Positions 1 to 9,250 of a stretch of 20,153 nt of DNA are shown one piece after another (positions within the stretch are counted from its first letter, which is position 1; the number at the start of each line of letters is the position of its first letter). The position numbers were made by a program, and so were the translations under genes. The DNA comes from a virus. The stretch lies in the IMG/VR virus record IMGVR_UViG_3300045972_000155, positions 1 to 20,153 of that record. The stretch is one strand, 5' to 3'. A model generated the notes under the pieces. The model had not been told where the DNA came from, did not search any database, and saw nothing but the letters and a program-made list of their open reading frames with translations.

Positions 1-2555
1 GCCTGGGCACTGATCGCCACGGGGCGCCCGAACTGGCCCTGCCGGTCGATGTTCCGCCTGACCGCCTCCTCGATGGGGGTGTGGACATAGACCACATCAA
101 CATTGCGACCGCTTCTCAGGACCGAGTTGATGTTGTCTTGGAGACCCTTGGGATCCGCCGCGTTGGTGTCCAGCACCAGGTAGGCCTGGCTCTTATAGTT
201 CTCAGCGAAGGTGGACTTCCCGGCCGCAGCGTTGCCGACCAGTATGATCACGGGCCGGGTGTCCTCGCCCACCGGGCGGGCCAGCATCTGGTGGAAGGCA
301 TCCACGGCCACCAGGCCCATCCCACCATGCTCCATGGCGTGGAGGTGCCCGAAGGTCGGGTTCCTCTGGACGGTGGGGAGCATCGAGTTGAAATCGTCCC
401 CGTTGATGACATTCGTCGTGCTCAGGTAGTGGTCGATGACCTCCTGCCGGTGGTTGGTGGCCCAGTTGGCCTCCTCAGCGATCCTCTCGCGCAGGGTCGG
501 GGCAGTGCCCTCAGGCACGGGCCCGAGGCCCGGCTGGGCGTGGGCGCCCCGCTCGGGGGCTTCTCCGAACACGATCTTGGGGTCGAAATACTTTACTGCC
601 TCATCGATGGTGATCTTGGATTCCTTCGACAGGTTGTAGTAGACATCGGCCATCAGGGCCGCCATCTCATGGGCCACCTCGGGCGTTTCACCCGCTGCCT
701 CATACCTCGCCTTGAAAGTCTCCCGCGCCTGCTGGTATTCCGGGGTGCTCTGAGTCTCGGCATCCGCGGCTTCCATGAGCTTCGTGAGTTGCTCCGGGCC
801 TCCACCTTTGAGCCATGTCTCCTGCTGCCGGCGGGTCATCTCGTTGGGGAAGGTGTGCCGGTCGGGCGCCAGGGCGTCCACCAGCTTGGGGTCGGTGGTG
901 AGCAACTCATGGGTGGGGAAGATCAGGTCCACGCCGGAGCCCGCGGTCTTGCCGTCTGCGCTTCCGAGGGCCTCATCGATGTTCAGGGCCTTCAGGCGGG
1001 TCGCCACCTCCCTGGGGTTCCCACTCTGCAGCAGTACGGTCTCCACGAACTTGTCCGTGGTGACCATGGTGTTCTCGTATTCGGACCCGGCCAAGTTGGT
1101 CCGCATGGCCTCCTTGAGAACCTCGGGCGAGGCCTTCGCCAACTTGGACCGTTGGGCCGATGACTGAAGACTGTTCAGGGTGTGAGCGGCATAGCCGGGG
1201 AGTTCAAACCCCAGGAAGGTCACCGCCTGGTCCTGGAGGCCCTCCAGCAGGTGGGTCGGCTTGTAGAGGTTGGTGAGCAGGTTCCCAGAGATGGTCATCC
1301 CTGTGGCGAGGCCCAGGGACCTGCCGGCGTAGGTGAGGGTTGGATTGGCGATGGCAGTCCCGGGCGCCAGAAGGCCCCCGGTCTTGAAGCCCAGGTTGAA
1401 CTGGGGGATCTTGCTCATCAGGCCCATGTTCAACAGGCCATCACCCACGCCCACGCCCACGGCCGTCAGAGGGTCGGCGCCCTCCTGCCCGGCGCGGATA
1501 TAGCGGTCCAGGCCCATGCCACCAGAGAACATCAGGGGGGTGACGCCAATCGATGCCGCGGCGCCCATGGCCGCGATCTGGGGGACCATGTTGAGGGTGT
1601 CCCGGCTCAGGAACTCGGCTCCGACACGCTGGGCTGAACCCTGCCCGAACCGGTAGTAGTCGGGGTTCTCGAACTGCTCCTTGGTGGTCTCGTCCACCAG
1701 CATGCGCGGGGGGCCCATCTTGACCTTGCTCTGGAGGGCCGCACCGACAGGGGTGTTGGAATTGGGCGCCAGGGCCCCAGCGAAGCCCTCCCGGGGAGAC
1801 CCGTCAGGATTCTGGAAGGGGTTCTGCAGCCTCTGGGCGATGTTCCCTGCGGTGGTGTCGAAGCTCTGGGAACTGGTCGCCCAGGTCCCGAACTCGAAGG
1901 CGACATCCGCGGCGAGGGAGGGAGCCACCAGGCCGAACCGCTCGACCTGCTTAACCAGGTCTCCGAAGGCGCCCAGGGTGCTGGCGCCAAGGCTGAGCGC
2001 CTCGTTGGTGTGCCGGTTCTGGATGGCGGCCTGCGTCCTGGCGTTGATGATGGCCTGCTTCTTCCCGGGGGACAGGGTCGGGTCGATCCCGCGGACGATG
2101 TCTTCCATCTCCAGCACGGTCGGCGCATCCTGCGCGGCCACCCCACCATCAGGGCTGGCGAAGACCCGCGTGGCGCCGGGGTAGAGGTTCTGAACCTCGT
2201 TGAAGTCGATGGCCGCTAGGCGGGAACGGCGCAGGGAATCCTCGGGCAGGGCGCGGACGGTGTCCACGGGGATGCCCAGCACCCCAGCGATGGCCTTGAA
2301 CTGGGCCTCCTGGGCAGGGTCCTGCATGATCTTCGCGCCCACATTGAGGCGCATCTGGGTGCCCTGGGCGTCCTTCTCCTGGGCCTTCTGGTGGGCCAGG
2401 AACTTGTCCACGGTGTCCTGGATGATCACGGGGTCGATGGGTTTGTCGGGGGCAACAGCAGGGGAAGGCGAGGCAGTGACCGGGGGCGCGACCGGGACAT
2501 CAGTCACCGGATCCGGGAGGTTGATGTCCGGGGAGGCCAGGTTGTCCAGGCTCAC
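1..2555 (-). CDS. Giant internal (ejection) virion protein with C-terminal zeta-toxin-like P-loop domain, partial
   Basis: The frame is open from a GTG start at 2555 to the window edge, 851 codons with no stop, so the C-terminus is missing. AGGAG lies five to six bases before the GTG, and the GTG overlaps the stop of the upstream gene (GTGA). By position, directly after the gp14-like and transglycosylase genes, it corresponds to the largest T7-type internal core protein; this is inference from gene order and size. Residues 1-700 are Ala/Gly-rich with hydrophobic stretches (about 350-450) and match no enzyme I recognise. Near residues 715-728 is NVINGDDFNSMLP, then a Walker A motif GNAAAGKST at 774-782, LVLDTN soon after, and VDVVYVHTPIEEAVRR followed by GRPV near 844. 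This order matches phage and plasmid zeta-toxin-family proteins, which phosphorylate nucleotide sugars or other small substrates. The substrate here is unknown. Confidence 0.85.
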   Translation of the reverse strand, partial: MSLDNLASPDINLPDPVTDVPVAPPVTASPSPAVAPDKPIDPVIIQDTVDKFLAHQKAQEKDAQGTQMRLNVGAKIMQDPAQEAQFKAIAGVLGIPVDTVRALPEDSLRRSRLAAIDFNEVQNLYPGATRVFASPDGGVAAQDAPTVLEMEDIVRGIDPTLSPGKKQAIINARTQAAIQNRHTNEALSLGASTLGAFGDLVKQVERFGLVAPSLAADVAFEFGTWATSSQSFDTTAGNIAQRLQNPFQNPDGSPREGFAGALAPNSNTPVGAALQSKVKMGPPRMLVDETTKEQFENPDYYRFGQGSAQRVGAEFLSRDTLNMVPQIAAMGAAASIGVTPLMFSGGMGLDRYIRAGQEGADPLTAVGVGVGDGLLNMGLMSKIPQFNLGFKTGGLLAPGTAIANPTLTYAGRSLGLATGMTISGNLLTNLYKPTHLLEGLQDQAVTFLGFELPGYAAHTLNSLQSSAQRSKLAKASPEVLKEAMRTNLAGSEYENTMVTTDKFVETVLLQSGNPREVATRLKALNIDEALGSADGKTAGSGVDLIFPTHELLTTDPKLVDALAPDRHTFPNEMTRRQQETWLKGGGPEQLTKLMEAADAETQSTPEYQQARETFKARYEAAGETPEVAHEMAALMADVYYNLSKESKITIDEAVKYFDPKIVFGEAPERGAHAQPGLGPVPEGTAPTLRERIAEEANWATNHRQEVIDHYLSTTNVINGDDFNSMLPTVQRNPTFGHLHAMEHGGMGLVAVDAFHQMLARPVGEDTRPVIILVGNAAAGKSTFAENYKSQAYLVLDTNAADPKGLQDNINSVLRSGRNVDVVYVHTPIEEAVRRNIDRQGQFGRPVAISAQ

Positions 2556-4903
2556 TTGCTCTCCTTGGGCTTGTACTTCTCACCGGGCTTGGCGTTCTGG
2601 GCCGCCTTCTGGCGTTCGTAGAGCTCCCGGCCGCTCAGGGCAGGCGTATAGGGTGCGGGAGCCGCTGGGGTAGGTGCCGGCGCAGGCGCTGGGGCAACTG
2701 GTGCCGGCGCAGGAGGCGGCGGTGGGGCTTCCTTCAGGGCAGCTGCAGCAGCCTCGGCACGGGCCCGTTCAACCGCAAGAACCTGCTGGGTCGCGGCGAC
2801 CAACTGTGCATCAGTGGGGCTCTGCAGTTGCTTTTTGAACTGGGCCCTGATCTGGTCTACCACCGTGGGGTAGGCCTTATTCAGTTCACCGAGATCCATG
2901 GTGACCACAGGCTTGGACTCGTCTGAGAACACATTGTTCTTTACCGTGCCCATCCATGCCAGGGTCTTGTGGATCTGGGTCTCCAACTCCTTGCCCGTGA
3001 ACTTGTGGGGAGGATTCGCACTCAACTGGGCCCTGCGGATGTCATCGTTGACGGCCTTGACCGTGGCCCCATACTTGGCCTCAGCCGCGGTGTCACGCTT
3101 CGCTGGGTCAGTCTGGAATCCGAGGATGTCCAACTGGGGATTCAGAATCCCCTTGATCTCAGGGCTGTTCAGGTCGGACGGCAGGTTGGCGCCTGTGCCC
3201 GTCAGGACCCGCTTCCGCTCGGAGGTGAAGTGCTTGAAGTCATCGGGAGAGAGTTGGGTCTGAAGGTTGCTGAACTGGATGTCGGTCAGCTTCTGGAGGG
3301 TGGCATCGTCCGACAACTGGGCGTAGAGAGGCTTGGGGGTGACGATGTCCTTACCGTTGGCAACATTGGCGGCGAAGGCTTTGACTGTTTCGAGATGGGT
3401 GCCCGGGATGTCCCGCGTGATGGTTGGGTCAACGGCGGCGAAGTTCCCACCGTTCTTGTTGACGGCCAGCATGGTCAAGTTGAGGGCCCTATCCCCACGG
3501 TCGGTGATCGATGTCTTGATCTCGGTGTGGAACTTATCGATCTCCGGTTCCACGGAATGCCAGAGGTTAAGGTCGCCCTTGCAGGCCTCCCATGCTTTTT
3601 TCTTCATCTCATGAATATCAGGGATGGGGGGTGGGATGTACTGGCTCTGCCACTGACCCACGATGCTGGTGACATACTTCTTGGTCTCGGTGTTTTTGGA
3701 TGAGAAGTAGTCGAGCCAGTCATCCGGCTTCCCTGCTTGGGTCGCCATGTCGATGGCCGTGCGGGTTGCCGTGGGGCCTGCATTGTAGGCCGCCAGTGCC
3801 TTCGCGGCATCTCCCTTGAAGTCCTGGAGCTGTTGGTTCAGATAGGCGTTGCCGAGTGCCGTCCTATATTTGTCGTTCTTCTTGAAGAGGTCTGGATCCC
3901 ACTGGAGGCCTGCCATCTTGGCCGCATCGGGGCCCGTTTTCTCCATGACCTGCATGGAACCAAGTGCCCCCTTGGGAGACACGGCATTGGGGTTTCCACC
4001 AGATTCCTGCTGCACCACAAATGGGCCCAGCCCGGCCACGGTGGCGAGTCTTGTGAAGTTGCTCTGGTTGATCGAAGAGTCGTAATCAGCCCGCATACCG
4101 CCAACGATCCCCATGATCGCCGCACCATCCTTGAAGGCCTTGAACTTCGAATCCAAAGTCATGAGCCTGTTGCTATCGATGGACCCGTTTGGCAGGGAGG
4201 CCAGGTAGTCTTTTGCCTGCTGGATGTAGCCCTTCCCGATGCGACCTTCGACCGCATTGAAATGCAGGTTGCTGAGGGCCTCTTTCCTCTTGAAGTCAAC
4301 CTCAGGGCCAGACATTCCAAGTGCGATGCCACTCGCGGCGGCGGCGTTGATGCGCTGGATTTCGGTCGAGATCAGGGTCTCGTTCATTGGATCCGCACCA
4401 ACATTCTTGGGCGCAGACTCCCAGGTTGTGCCGACAATACCTGCTGCATCCGCGCGTACCTGCTGGGTCTGGTGAAACAGGAGCCCATGCTGGAAGTCGG
4501 CGTTGATCATGCCGGCCCGCTTCAGGAACATGGCCTTCTGTTCTGGGTTCTCCAGTTTCGAGGCCAGGTCTTCGATGGTCTGCTGCATCTTCCCGGTGAA
4601 CTCTTCCGAGAGGCTCTGCTTGCTCTCCCGGTTCTCGGGCCGAACATTTGCGCCCATGACCCCGGCGTAGCCGTTCTGGGGGTCCACCGTCAGCTTCACC
4701 TTCTGCATGACGAGCTGGTTGACCTTGTCCTCGGCCGCCAGACTGTTCGCATGCATCTCGATGTTGCGGTACTGCTGGGCCTCACCGGTCAGGGTCTGCC
4801 CCAACTGCTGGGCGGGGGTCGGCAGGTTGCTCTGCACCCGATCAGGCGCAGCCACTCCCTGCGGGACATCAGGGGTTCCGAAGACTCCGACCGTGAAAGC
4901 CAT
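2552..4903 (-). CDS. Internal virion protein with SLT lytic transglycosylase domain
   Basis: A 783-residue protein with a soluble lytic transglycosylase (SLT, goose-lysozyme-like) domain at about residues 293-385. The catalytic glutamate is probably E300 in QQESGGNPNAVSPKG. It is followed by ALGSMQVM (about 313-320) and AAYNAGP (about 371-377), the usual SLT signature set. In T7-type phages such a protein is ejected and opens the peptidoglycan for DNA entry. Unlike T7 gp16, where the domain is N-terminal, it lies in the middle of the chain. The C-terminus (about 728-765) is a Pro/Ala-rich linker. The ATG at 4903 shares one base with the stop of the upstream gene (TGATG), and GGAG lies eight bases upstream. 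The family assignment of the SLT domain is firm; the ejection role follows from neighbours. Confidence 0.92.
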   Translation of the reverse strand: MAFTVGVFGTPDVPQGVAAPDRVQSNLPTPAQQLGQTLTGEAQQYRNIEMHANSLAAEDKVNQLVMQKVKLTVDPQNGYAGVMGANVRPENRESKQSLSEEFTGKMQQTIEDLASKLENPEQKAMFLKRAGMINADFQHGLLFHQTQQVRADAAGIVGTTWESAPKNVGADPMNETLISTEIQRINAAAASGIALGMSGPEVDFKRKEALSNLHFNAVEGRIGKGYIQQAKDYLASLPNGSIDSNRLMTLDSKFKAFKDGAAIMGIVGGMRADYDSSINQSNFTRLATVAGLGPFVVQQESGGNPNAVSPKGALGSMQVMEKTGPDAAKMAGLQWDPDLFKKNDKYRTALGNAYLNQQLQDFKGDAAKALAAYNAGPTATRTAIDMATQAGKPDDWLDYFSSKNTETKKYVTSIVGQWQSQYIPPPIPDIHEMKKKAWEACKGDLNLWHSVEPEIDKFHTEIKTSITDRGDRALNLTMLAVNKNGGNFAAVDPTITRDIPGTHLETVKAFAANVANGKDIVTPKPLYAQLSDDATLQKLTDIQFSNLQTQLSPDDFKHFTSERKRVLTGTGANLPSDLNSPEIKGILNPQLDILGFQTDPAKRDTAAEAKYGATVKAVNDDIRRAQLSANPPHKFTGKELETQIHKTLAWMGTVKNNVFSDESKPVVTMDLGELNKAYPTVVDQIRAQFKKQLQSPTDAQLVAATQQVLAVERARAEAAAAALKEAPPPPPAPAPVAPAPAPAPTPAAPAPYTPALSGRELYERQKAAQNAKPGEKYKPKESK

Positions 4904-5625
4904 CAGGCAACTCCATTGTAACCGTAGGCAGGATCCTTGTAGCCCTTGTAGACCCCGTAGGCCCTGCGCCCTCCGGTGAGGATGGTGTCGAAGGCCGAGA
5001 CCTTGGAGGCGGCATTGGTGGCCTCACCCATGAAGCGGTCGTTGGTGGCCTGGTTCTCGAGGCTCCAGGCCTGGTTCAGGGCCCGGTCGAGTGCATACTG
5101 GGCCTCGAGGTTGGTGCCCACCACGGTCGCATCGCGCACCGTGGACATGGTCCCCGAGTTCGAATCCACCCCCGTGGCGCCCATGATGGCCGCCTGCGTC
5201 CCCGCCGCCTGGCGCCCGCGGCCGGCGACCACATCAGCCTGGGCCACACCCCGGCGCAGCACCTCGTCCGCGGACATCTTGGCGGCATCAGCATTCCGGT
5301 TCCCGATCTCCTTCTGGAGTTTCCCGGATTCGAGTTGCCCATAGGCCGACAGGCCCGTGCCCGCGAGGGACATGCCGGTGAGGAGGGTCTGGCCGGTCAA
5401 GCCGGAGGCGGTTATCGCAGCAGCAGTGCCAGCCTGGGCAACCTCAGTGGCTGCCAGGGCCGCGGAGCCGTAGGCAGCGGAGGTGCTTGCAGCAGCACCA
5501 GCAGCACCCGCGGCAGCAGCGCCTGCGCCTGCAGCTTCGGCTCCAGCCACCACCGGGGTGGCAGCGCCGGCCGTCAAGGCAATGGCAGCGATCCCGGCCA
5601 CAGCCATCAAGGTCGAATTACACAT
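4903..5625 (-). CDS. Ala-rich internal virion protein, T7 gp14-like
   Basis: A 240-residue protein. The first 95 or so residues are rich in Ala, Gly and Thr and hydrophobic, with the potential to enter a membrane. The middle (about 100-200) is polar and probably helical, with QLESGKLQKEIGNRNADAAK and NLEAQYALDRALNQAW. This layout and the position between a gp13-like acetyltransferase and the transglycosylase protein fit T7 gp14-like internal core proteins, which are ejected into the outer membrane at infection. The ATG has GAGGTGA upstream, and its first eight bases overlap the end of the acetyltransferase gene. The assignment rests on composition, size and order rather than on a sharp motif. 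Confidence 0.78.
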   Translation of the reverse strand: MCNSTLMAVAGIAAIALTAGAATPVVAGAEAAGAGAAAAGAAGAAASTSAAYGSAALAATEVAQAGTAAAITASGLTGQTLLTGMSLAGTGLSAYGQLESGKLQKEIGNRNADAAKMSADEVLRRGVAQADVVAGRGRQAAGTQAAIMGATGVDSNSGTMSTVRDATVVGTNLEAQYALDRALNQAWSLENQATNDRFMGEATNAASKVSAFDTILTGGRRAYGVYKGYKDPAYGYNGVA

Positions 5626-6088
5626 GGTTCACCTCAAGGTGGAACGGGTGGAACGGCATGTCCATGACCCCATAGGGAACGGGTGGATCGATGGTGAAAC
5701 CCAGGTAGCGGAGCCACCGGATGGCCCGGGTGTTCCTGGCGTCCACCAGGTTGTAGAGGCGGCCCCACTGGGTGAAGAGCGTCCTGATCGCAGACCTTGA
5801 ACCCTTGATGAAGGCGATGGCATGCCGGTCGATAGCATCCGTGCCTACCATCCAGGGAACCCCGAACCCAGTCAGGACGCTGATCGCGGATACCCCAAAC
5901 ATGCAGACCCGCTCCCCGTCGATCCACCCGGTGTAGGCCTGGGGGCTCATCTTGATGCCATTCAGTAGGCACTCCAGGGGGGTCACATTGGCGATCGCCA
6001 GGAGCTCATCGATGTCACTCTGCCGGGCGTGGGCGGCGATGAATTCAGCGTCCTCAGGTGTTGCCGGGGTGAGCCTATACTCCACCAA
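5618..6088 (-). CDS. GNAT-fold acetyltransferase-like protein, T7 gp13-like (DUF2833 type)
   Basis: A 156-residue protein with GNAT-fold character. It starts YRLTPATPEDAEFIAAHAR, has central strands (AYTGWIDGERVCMFGVSAI) and ends with DARNTRAIRWLRYLGF, the typical acyl-CoA region of GNAT enzymes with Asn and Gly-Phe. Phage members next to gp12- and gp14-like genes are called internal virion protein A (T7 gp13 type). Whether they acetylate anything is not known. The start is non-ATG: TTG at 6088 has GGAGG six bases upstream, and GTG at 6085 has a nine-base spacing. I prefer TTG, but either is possible. It overlaps the end of the tail nozzle gene by 14 bases and the next gene by 8. Confidence 0.82.
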   Translation of the reverse strand: MVEYRLTPATPEDAEFIAAHARQSDIDELLAIANVTPLECLLNGIKMSPQAYTGWIDGERVCMFGVSAISVLTGFGVPWMVGTDAIDRHAIAFIKGSRSAIRTLFTQWGRLYNLVDARNTRAIRWLRYLGFTIDPPVPYGVMDMPFHPFHLEVNHV

Positions 6089-8642
6089 TGGTCACCTCCG
6101 GGATGAGAGCTGTGACGGTGATGGGCAGGGGGTTGGTCTGCCGGATGAACACGGAGCCCGTCTGGCTCATGTTCGTGGAGATGTCGATCTCCACCAGACC
6201 GTCCTGCAGGCGCACCGGGGTGTCGTAGTTCTCATCGCTGCGGGTCTTGGCCTCGAAGAGGTGGTCGGCATCCTGCCCGGCCCAGATCCCGCGGCTTTCC
6301 AGGACCTGCAGTCGCACGGCATTGATGCCCTTCTTCTTGTCGAAGAGGGTCTCTCCCTGGGGGTTGGTGATGTCCACGGTCTGCATGTCGGCTGTGATCG
6401 GGAGGCCGGCAATCTTCTGGTGGGCCGCGGAGGGGAGGGTGATCATGCCGCCGCTCACCACCAGGTTCATGGCGACATACCCATCGAAGAGGCAGGACAC
6501 GGTCTTCCCCTCGAGGTGGCTCAGGCCGCTCATCGTGTTGGTGGCGACCGCATCGTACTGGGTGGCCCCGCAGTCCACGAACCAGGCCTTGGTGATGTCA
6601 ATCACCAGGCGGGTGTTCATGCGCTCGATAAAGCGGCCTGTGGAGCGGTTCACCACCAGGTAGACCGCATCCTCATCGACCCCGTTGAAGGTCTCGCGGA
6701 CGCAGGAGACACTCTCGACCGTGCCATCCGTGTCGTGCCGGTGCCACCCGAAGACCTGCTGCTCACGCATGTAGGTGAGGCCCAGCAGGGCGCCATCACT
6801 GCGGACCATCCAGACGATGCCGAAGGGGTGCTGCTGGTAGGTCCAGTCGATGATGGACAGACCCTCGACCAGGTGATCCGCGAAGACCGTCAGGTCGTTG
6901 CCCTTGAACTGGTTGGTCTGCCACTCGTAGCCGAGGTCCCGGACCACCTGGCCCATGGACTGCACGAAGAGCGCCCCGTCCCCCACCGCTAGGGGCTTCA
7001 GGTCGCTGGACCCGCGGAAGCCCTGGGGCTTGGTGGCGATGTTGCCGGGCGTGGTCACCTCGGACTGACCAGCTGTCAGGGCCCACTCCACCCCGTCTGA
7101 GAGCATCAGCAGCTGGCCCATGGCGATGATGCCCTTGATCGTGTCCACCTGATCCGAGGCCAGGGTGAAGGTCAGGGCATCGTCATCCTGGATGGGGGTC
7201 GAGGTGCTGAAATCGTTGTAGGCGTTGGTCCGGGTCGCCCAGACCGTCTGGGGCTGGGTGGTGCTGCCGGCGTAGACCCGCCGATTCTGGTAGTAGGCCA
7301 CCACCGAGGGCCAACCCTGGTCCCCGCCCCAGGCACCAAGGCGCCAGCGATCCGAGGTCAGAGTGGTCGCCGCAGGGGGCTCGATGGAATCGAAGGAGCT
7401 GTAGTAGGCAGAGAAGGTGGCATAGTCGAGGTCCACCTTGATGGTGTCCACGGTAGGCAGGCTCAGGATGTTCAGGGCCAGACTGGACCCCCCCGAACCG
7501 GTGACAACCACCCGGGCGGCGCCCGTGGTCGTGATCCCGTGCGCCACCTTGGTGATCAGCAGGTAGCCGTCCCCAGCATCAGTATAGGGGACCGCGCCCA
7601 GGGTCACCAGGGTTCCGAACCCCGTGCCCGTGGCCGACAGTTCATCGGGCATGCGGGACAGAATGGTCACTGAGCAGGTCTTGGGGGTGAGGACCGTGTC
7701 GATCCTGGCGATGCCAAACCCGGAATGGAGGTAGAGCCACTGCACCCCGGCATCACCATCCAGCCAGGTGTCGGTGGTATGGGTCGGGCGCAGGGTGCCC
7801 GTGGTGGCCGTGTTCTGCGCCTGGTAATACTTGCCGTCCGAGCGCCGGATGTCTCCCTTGGTGATGCTCTTCTGCACCTCCCAGGGCTTGCCGTAGGTCC
7901 GCTGTTCGATGTAGACCAGGCGGCCGGCATGCTTGGCGGTCGTGAACATGTCCTTGGTCGAGGTCAGGGTGGCAGTGCCTACCGTCTTGTTCACCTGGAA
8001 CGAGAAGGTCGAGTCCAGGTTCATCTCGAGCCAGGGCCCGTTGGTCGAGGCGATGGGCTTCAGGGTCCAGTAGTCCACCCCGATGCGGCTCAGGTTCATC
8101 GGCTCATGCGATGAGTGCGTGATCGTGATCACATCGTTGGACTGGCTGAACTTCAGCAGGGAGAGCTCGGACTGCAGGTAGGGCGTCACCACCTCGGCAA
8201 TGGCACCCGTGGCGCCCACCAGGGCCCACTTGCCCGCGGCGAGATCGGTGGCGAAGGTCCCAGAGGTGTGCGCCACCAGGCAGGAGTAGCTGTTCCCGCC
8301 ATTCGCCCGGCGGTCGTTCACGGCGTAGGCCGTGGCCGTCACCCAGGCGGGGGAGGTCGCCACGACCTGCTGGACCCCAGCGATCACGATGCGGATGTAG
8401 AGGTTGCCCACCTCGAGCAGGTAATTCTGGGTGGGACTGAACCGGAAGGGGATCAGGCGGCAGACGCCCTTCACCCGCACGATGCAGCGGGTCCCTGGGC
8501 GGTTCTTGGCGCCCCCGTAGGGCTGCACGATCATGTTTCGGCAGACCTTCAGGCTGTTCAGGTACCGGGCAAGGTCAGACCTCGACCACAGGTTGGGAGA
8601 CAGTTCCCCACCCGTGAAGGAGTTCTGGAGGATCGAGGTCAT
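6075..8642 (-). CDS. Tail tubular protein B (tail nozzle), T7 gp12-like
   Basis: An 855-residue protein. Its opening, ILQNSFTGGELSPNLWSR followed by LARYLNSLKVCRNMIVQPYG and KNRPGT, is the hallmark N-terminus of the podovirus tail tubular protein B family. Later segments such as RRVYAGSTTQPQTVWATR, IPFRFSPTQNYLLEVGN and RFIERMN are also typical. The protein forms the nozzle below the gp11 adaptor ring and binds tail fibres. Length is in the family range. The ATG overlaps the stop of the gp11-like gene by four bases (ATGA). No strong ribosome site is visible, so translation is probably coupled to the gp11-like gene. Confidence 0.95.
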   Translation of the reverse strand: MTSILQNSFTGGELSPNLWSRSDLARYLNSLKVCRNMIVQPYGGAKNRPGTRCIVRVKGVCRLIPFRFSPTQNYLLEVGNLYIRIVIAGVQQVVATSPAWVTATAYAVNDRRANGGNSYSCLVAHTSGTFATDLAAGKWALVGATGAIAEVVTPYLQSELSLLKFSQSNDVITITHSSHEPMNLSRIGVDYWTLKPIASTNGPWLEMNLDSTFSFQVNKTVGTATLTSTKDMFTTAKHAGRLVYIEQRTYGKPWEVQKSITKGDIRRSDGKYYQAQNTATTGTLRPTHTTDTWLDGDAGVQWLYLHSGFGIARIDTVLTPKTCSVTILSRMPDELSATGTGFGTLVTLGAVPYTDAGDGYLLITKVAHGITTTGAARVVVTGSGGSSLALNILSLPTVDTIKVDLDYATFSAYYSSFDSIEPPAATTLTSDRWRLGAWGGDQGWPSVVAYYQNRRVYAGSTTQPQTVWATRTNAYNDFSTSTPIQDDDALTFTLASDQVDTIKGIIAMGQLLMLSDGVEWALTAGQSEVTTPGNIATKPQGFRGSSDLKPLAVGDGALFVQSMGQVVRDLGYEWQTNQFKGNDLTVFADHLVEGLSIIDWTYQQHPFGIVWMVRSDGALLGLTYMREQQVFGWHRHDTDGTVESVSCVRETFNGVDEDAVYLVVNRSTGRFIERMNTRLVIDITKAWFVDCGATQYDAVATNTMSGLSHLEGKTVSCLFDGYVAMNLVVSGGMITLPSAAHQKIAGLPITADMQTVDITNPQGETLFDKKKGINAVRLQVLESRGIWAGQDADHLFEAKTRSDENYDTPVRLQDGLVEIDISTNMSQTGSVFIRQTNPLPITVTALIPEVTIGGV

Positions 8643-9241
8643 CCACGCACCGTGAGGAAACTGCTCTGGGGGATGTAGTCGTAGGCCTCGTTCAGGCTCT
8701 TGGCCGCGGCCTGGCTGACTGCCATGGCGTAGGCCTGGCGCATCATCTGGGCCATGTCAGGCTTGCCCTTCAGGGGGGTCGCCAACTCGGCGCCCAGGGC
8801 GAAGGCAATGGCCGAGACCACGCTGGCATCATACCTGCCGGTGTCGGTGATCAGCTTGCTGTAGACCAACTCCGCGTCCGGGATGTCGCAGTAGATGACA
8901 TCCTCACCGTTCTCATCGAGCATCCGCTCGAAGGCCACCTTCTCATCGTCCTTCGGGGTCCGATTGCCGGGGGTGACCACGGCGCGGATCTTCAGGCAGT
9001 CGGAGGGGATGGCATAGCCGTAGGCCCACTCTATGGGGAGGGTGATCGCAGGTTGGGCCATCGCCACCCGCATCTTGTTGAACCTCCACGGGAAGTCCCC
9101 CAGAACCTGATCCCGCACGATGGGATACAGGATGCGGCAGAGGTTCCCGAAGAGGTTCTTCTCGTCGGGCCCTGCAAGGGTCTCGGAGTGCCCCACGCGC
9201 AGACCCGCCAGGTTGTAGATCTGCACCAGACTGCTGCTCAT
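8639..9241 (-). CDS. Tail tubular protein A (head-tail adaptor), T7 gp11-like
   Basis: A 200-residue protein. IYNLAGLRVGHSETLAGPDE near the N-terminus, QVLGDFPWRFNKMRVAMAQ, and WAYGYAIPSDCLKIRAV are characteristic of podovirus tail tubular protein A. The protein forms a ring under the portal and accepts the gp12 nozzle. The adjacent gp12-like gene supports the call. The ATG has AGGAG seven bases upstream, partly formed by the stop codon of the preceding gene, nine bases away. The end overlaps the next gene by four bases. Confidence 0.93.
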   Translation of the reverse strand: MSSSLVQIYNLAGLRVGHSETLAGPDEKNLFGNLCRILYPIVRDQVLGDFPWRFNKMRVAMAQPAITLPIEWAYGYAIPSDCLKIRAVVTPGNRTPKDDEKVAFERMLDENGEDVIYCDIPDAELVYSKLITDTGRYDASVVSAIAFALGAELATPLKGKPDMAQMMRQAYAMAVSQAAAKSLNEAYDYIPQSSFLTVRG

Positions 9242-9250
9242 GGGGTTCTC

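Noticed and set aside
81-1163. Long plus-strand open frame of 360 codons
   Set aside because: It lies opposite the continuous minus-strand giant virion gene with the recognisable P-loop domain. The product has no family pattern and no ribosome site; it is a shadow caused by high GC.
1607-2149. Minus-strand frame of 180 codons inside the giant virion gene
   Set aside because: It is in another frame of a well-supported gene, and is rich in Arg, Pro and Ser as GC-rich shadows are.
3737-4921. Plus-strand open frame of 394 codons
   Set aside because: It is antisense to the transglycosylase gene, including its conserved SLT motifs; no domain in the product.
5952-6992. Plus-strand open frame of 346 codons
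   Set aside because: It is antisense to the gp13-like and gp12-like genes. Its composition (His, Gly, Asp-rich) is that of a shadow frame.
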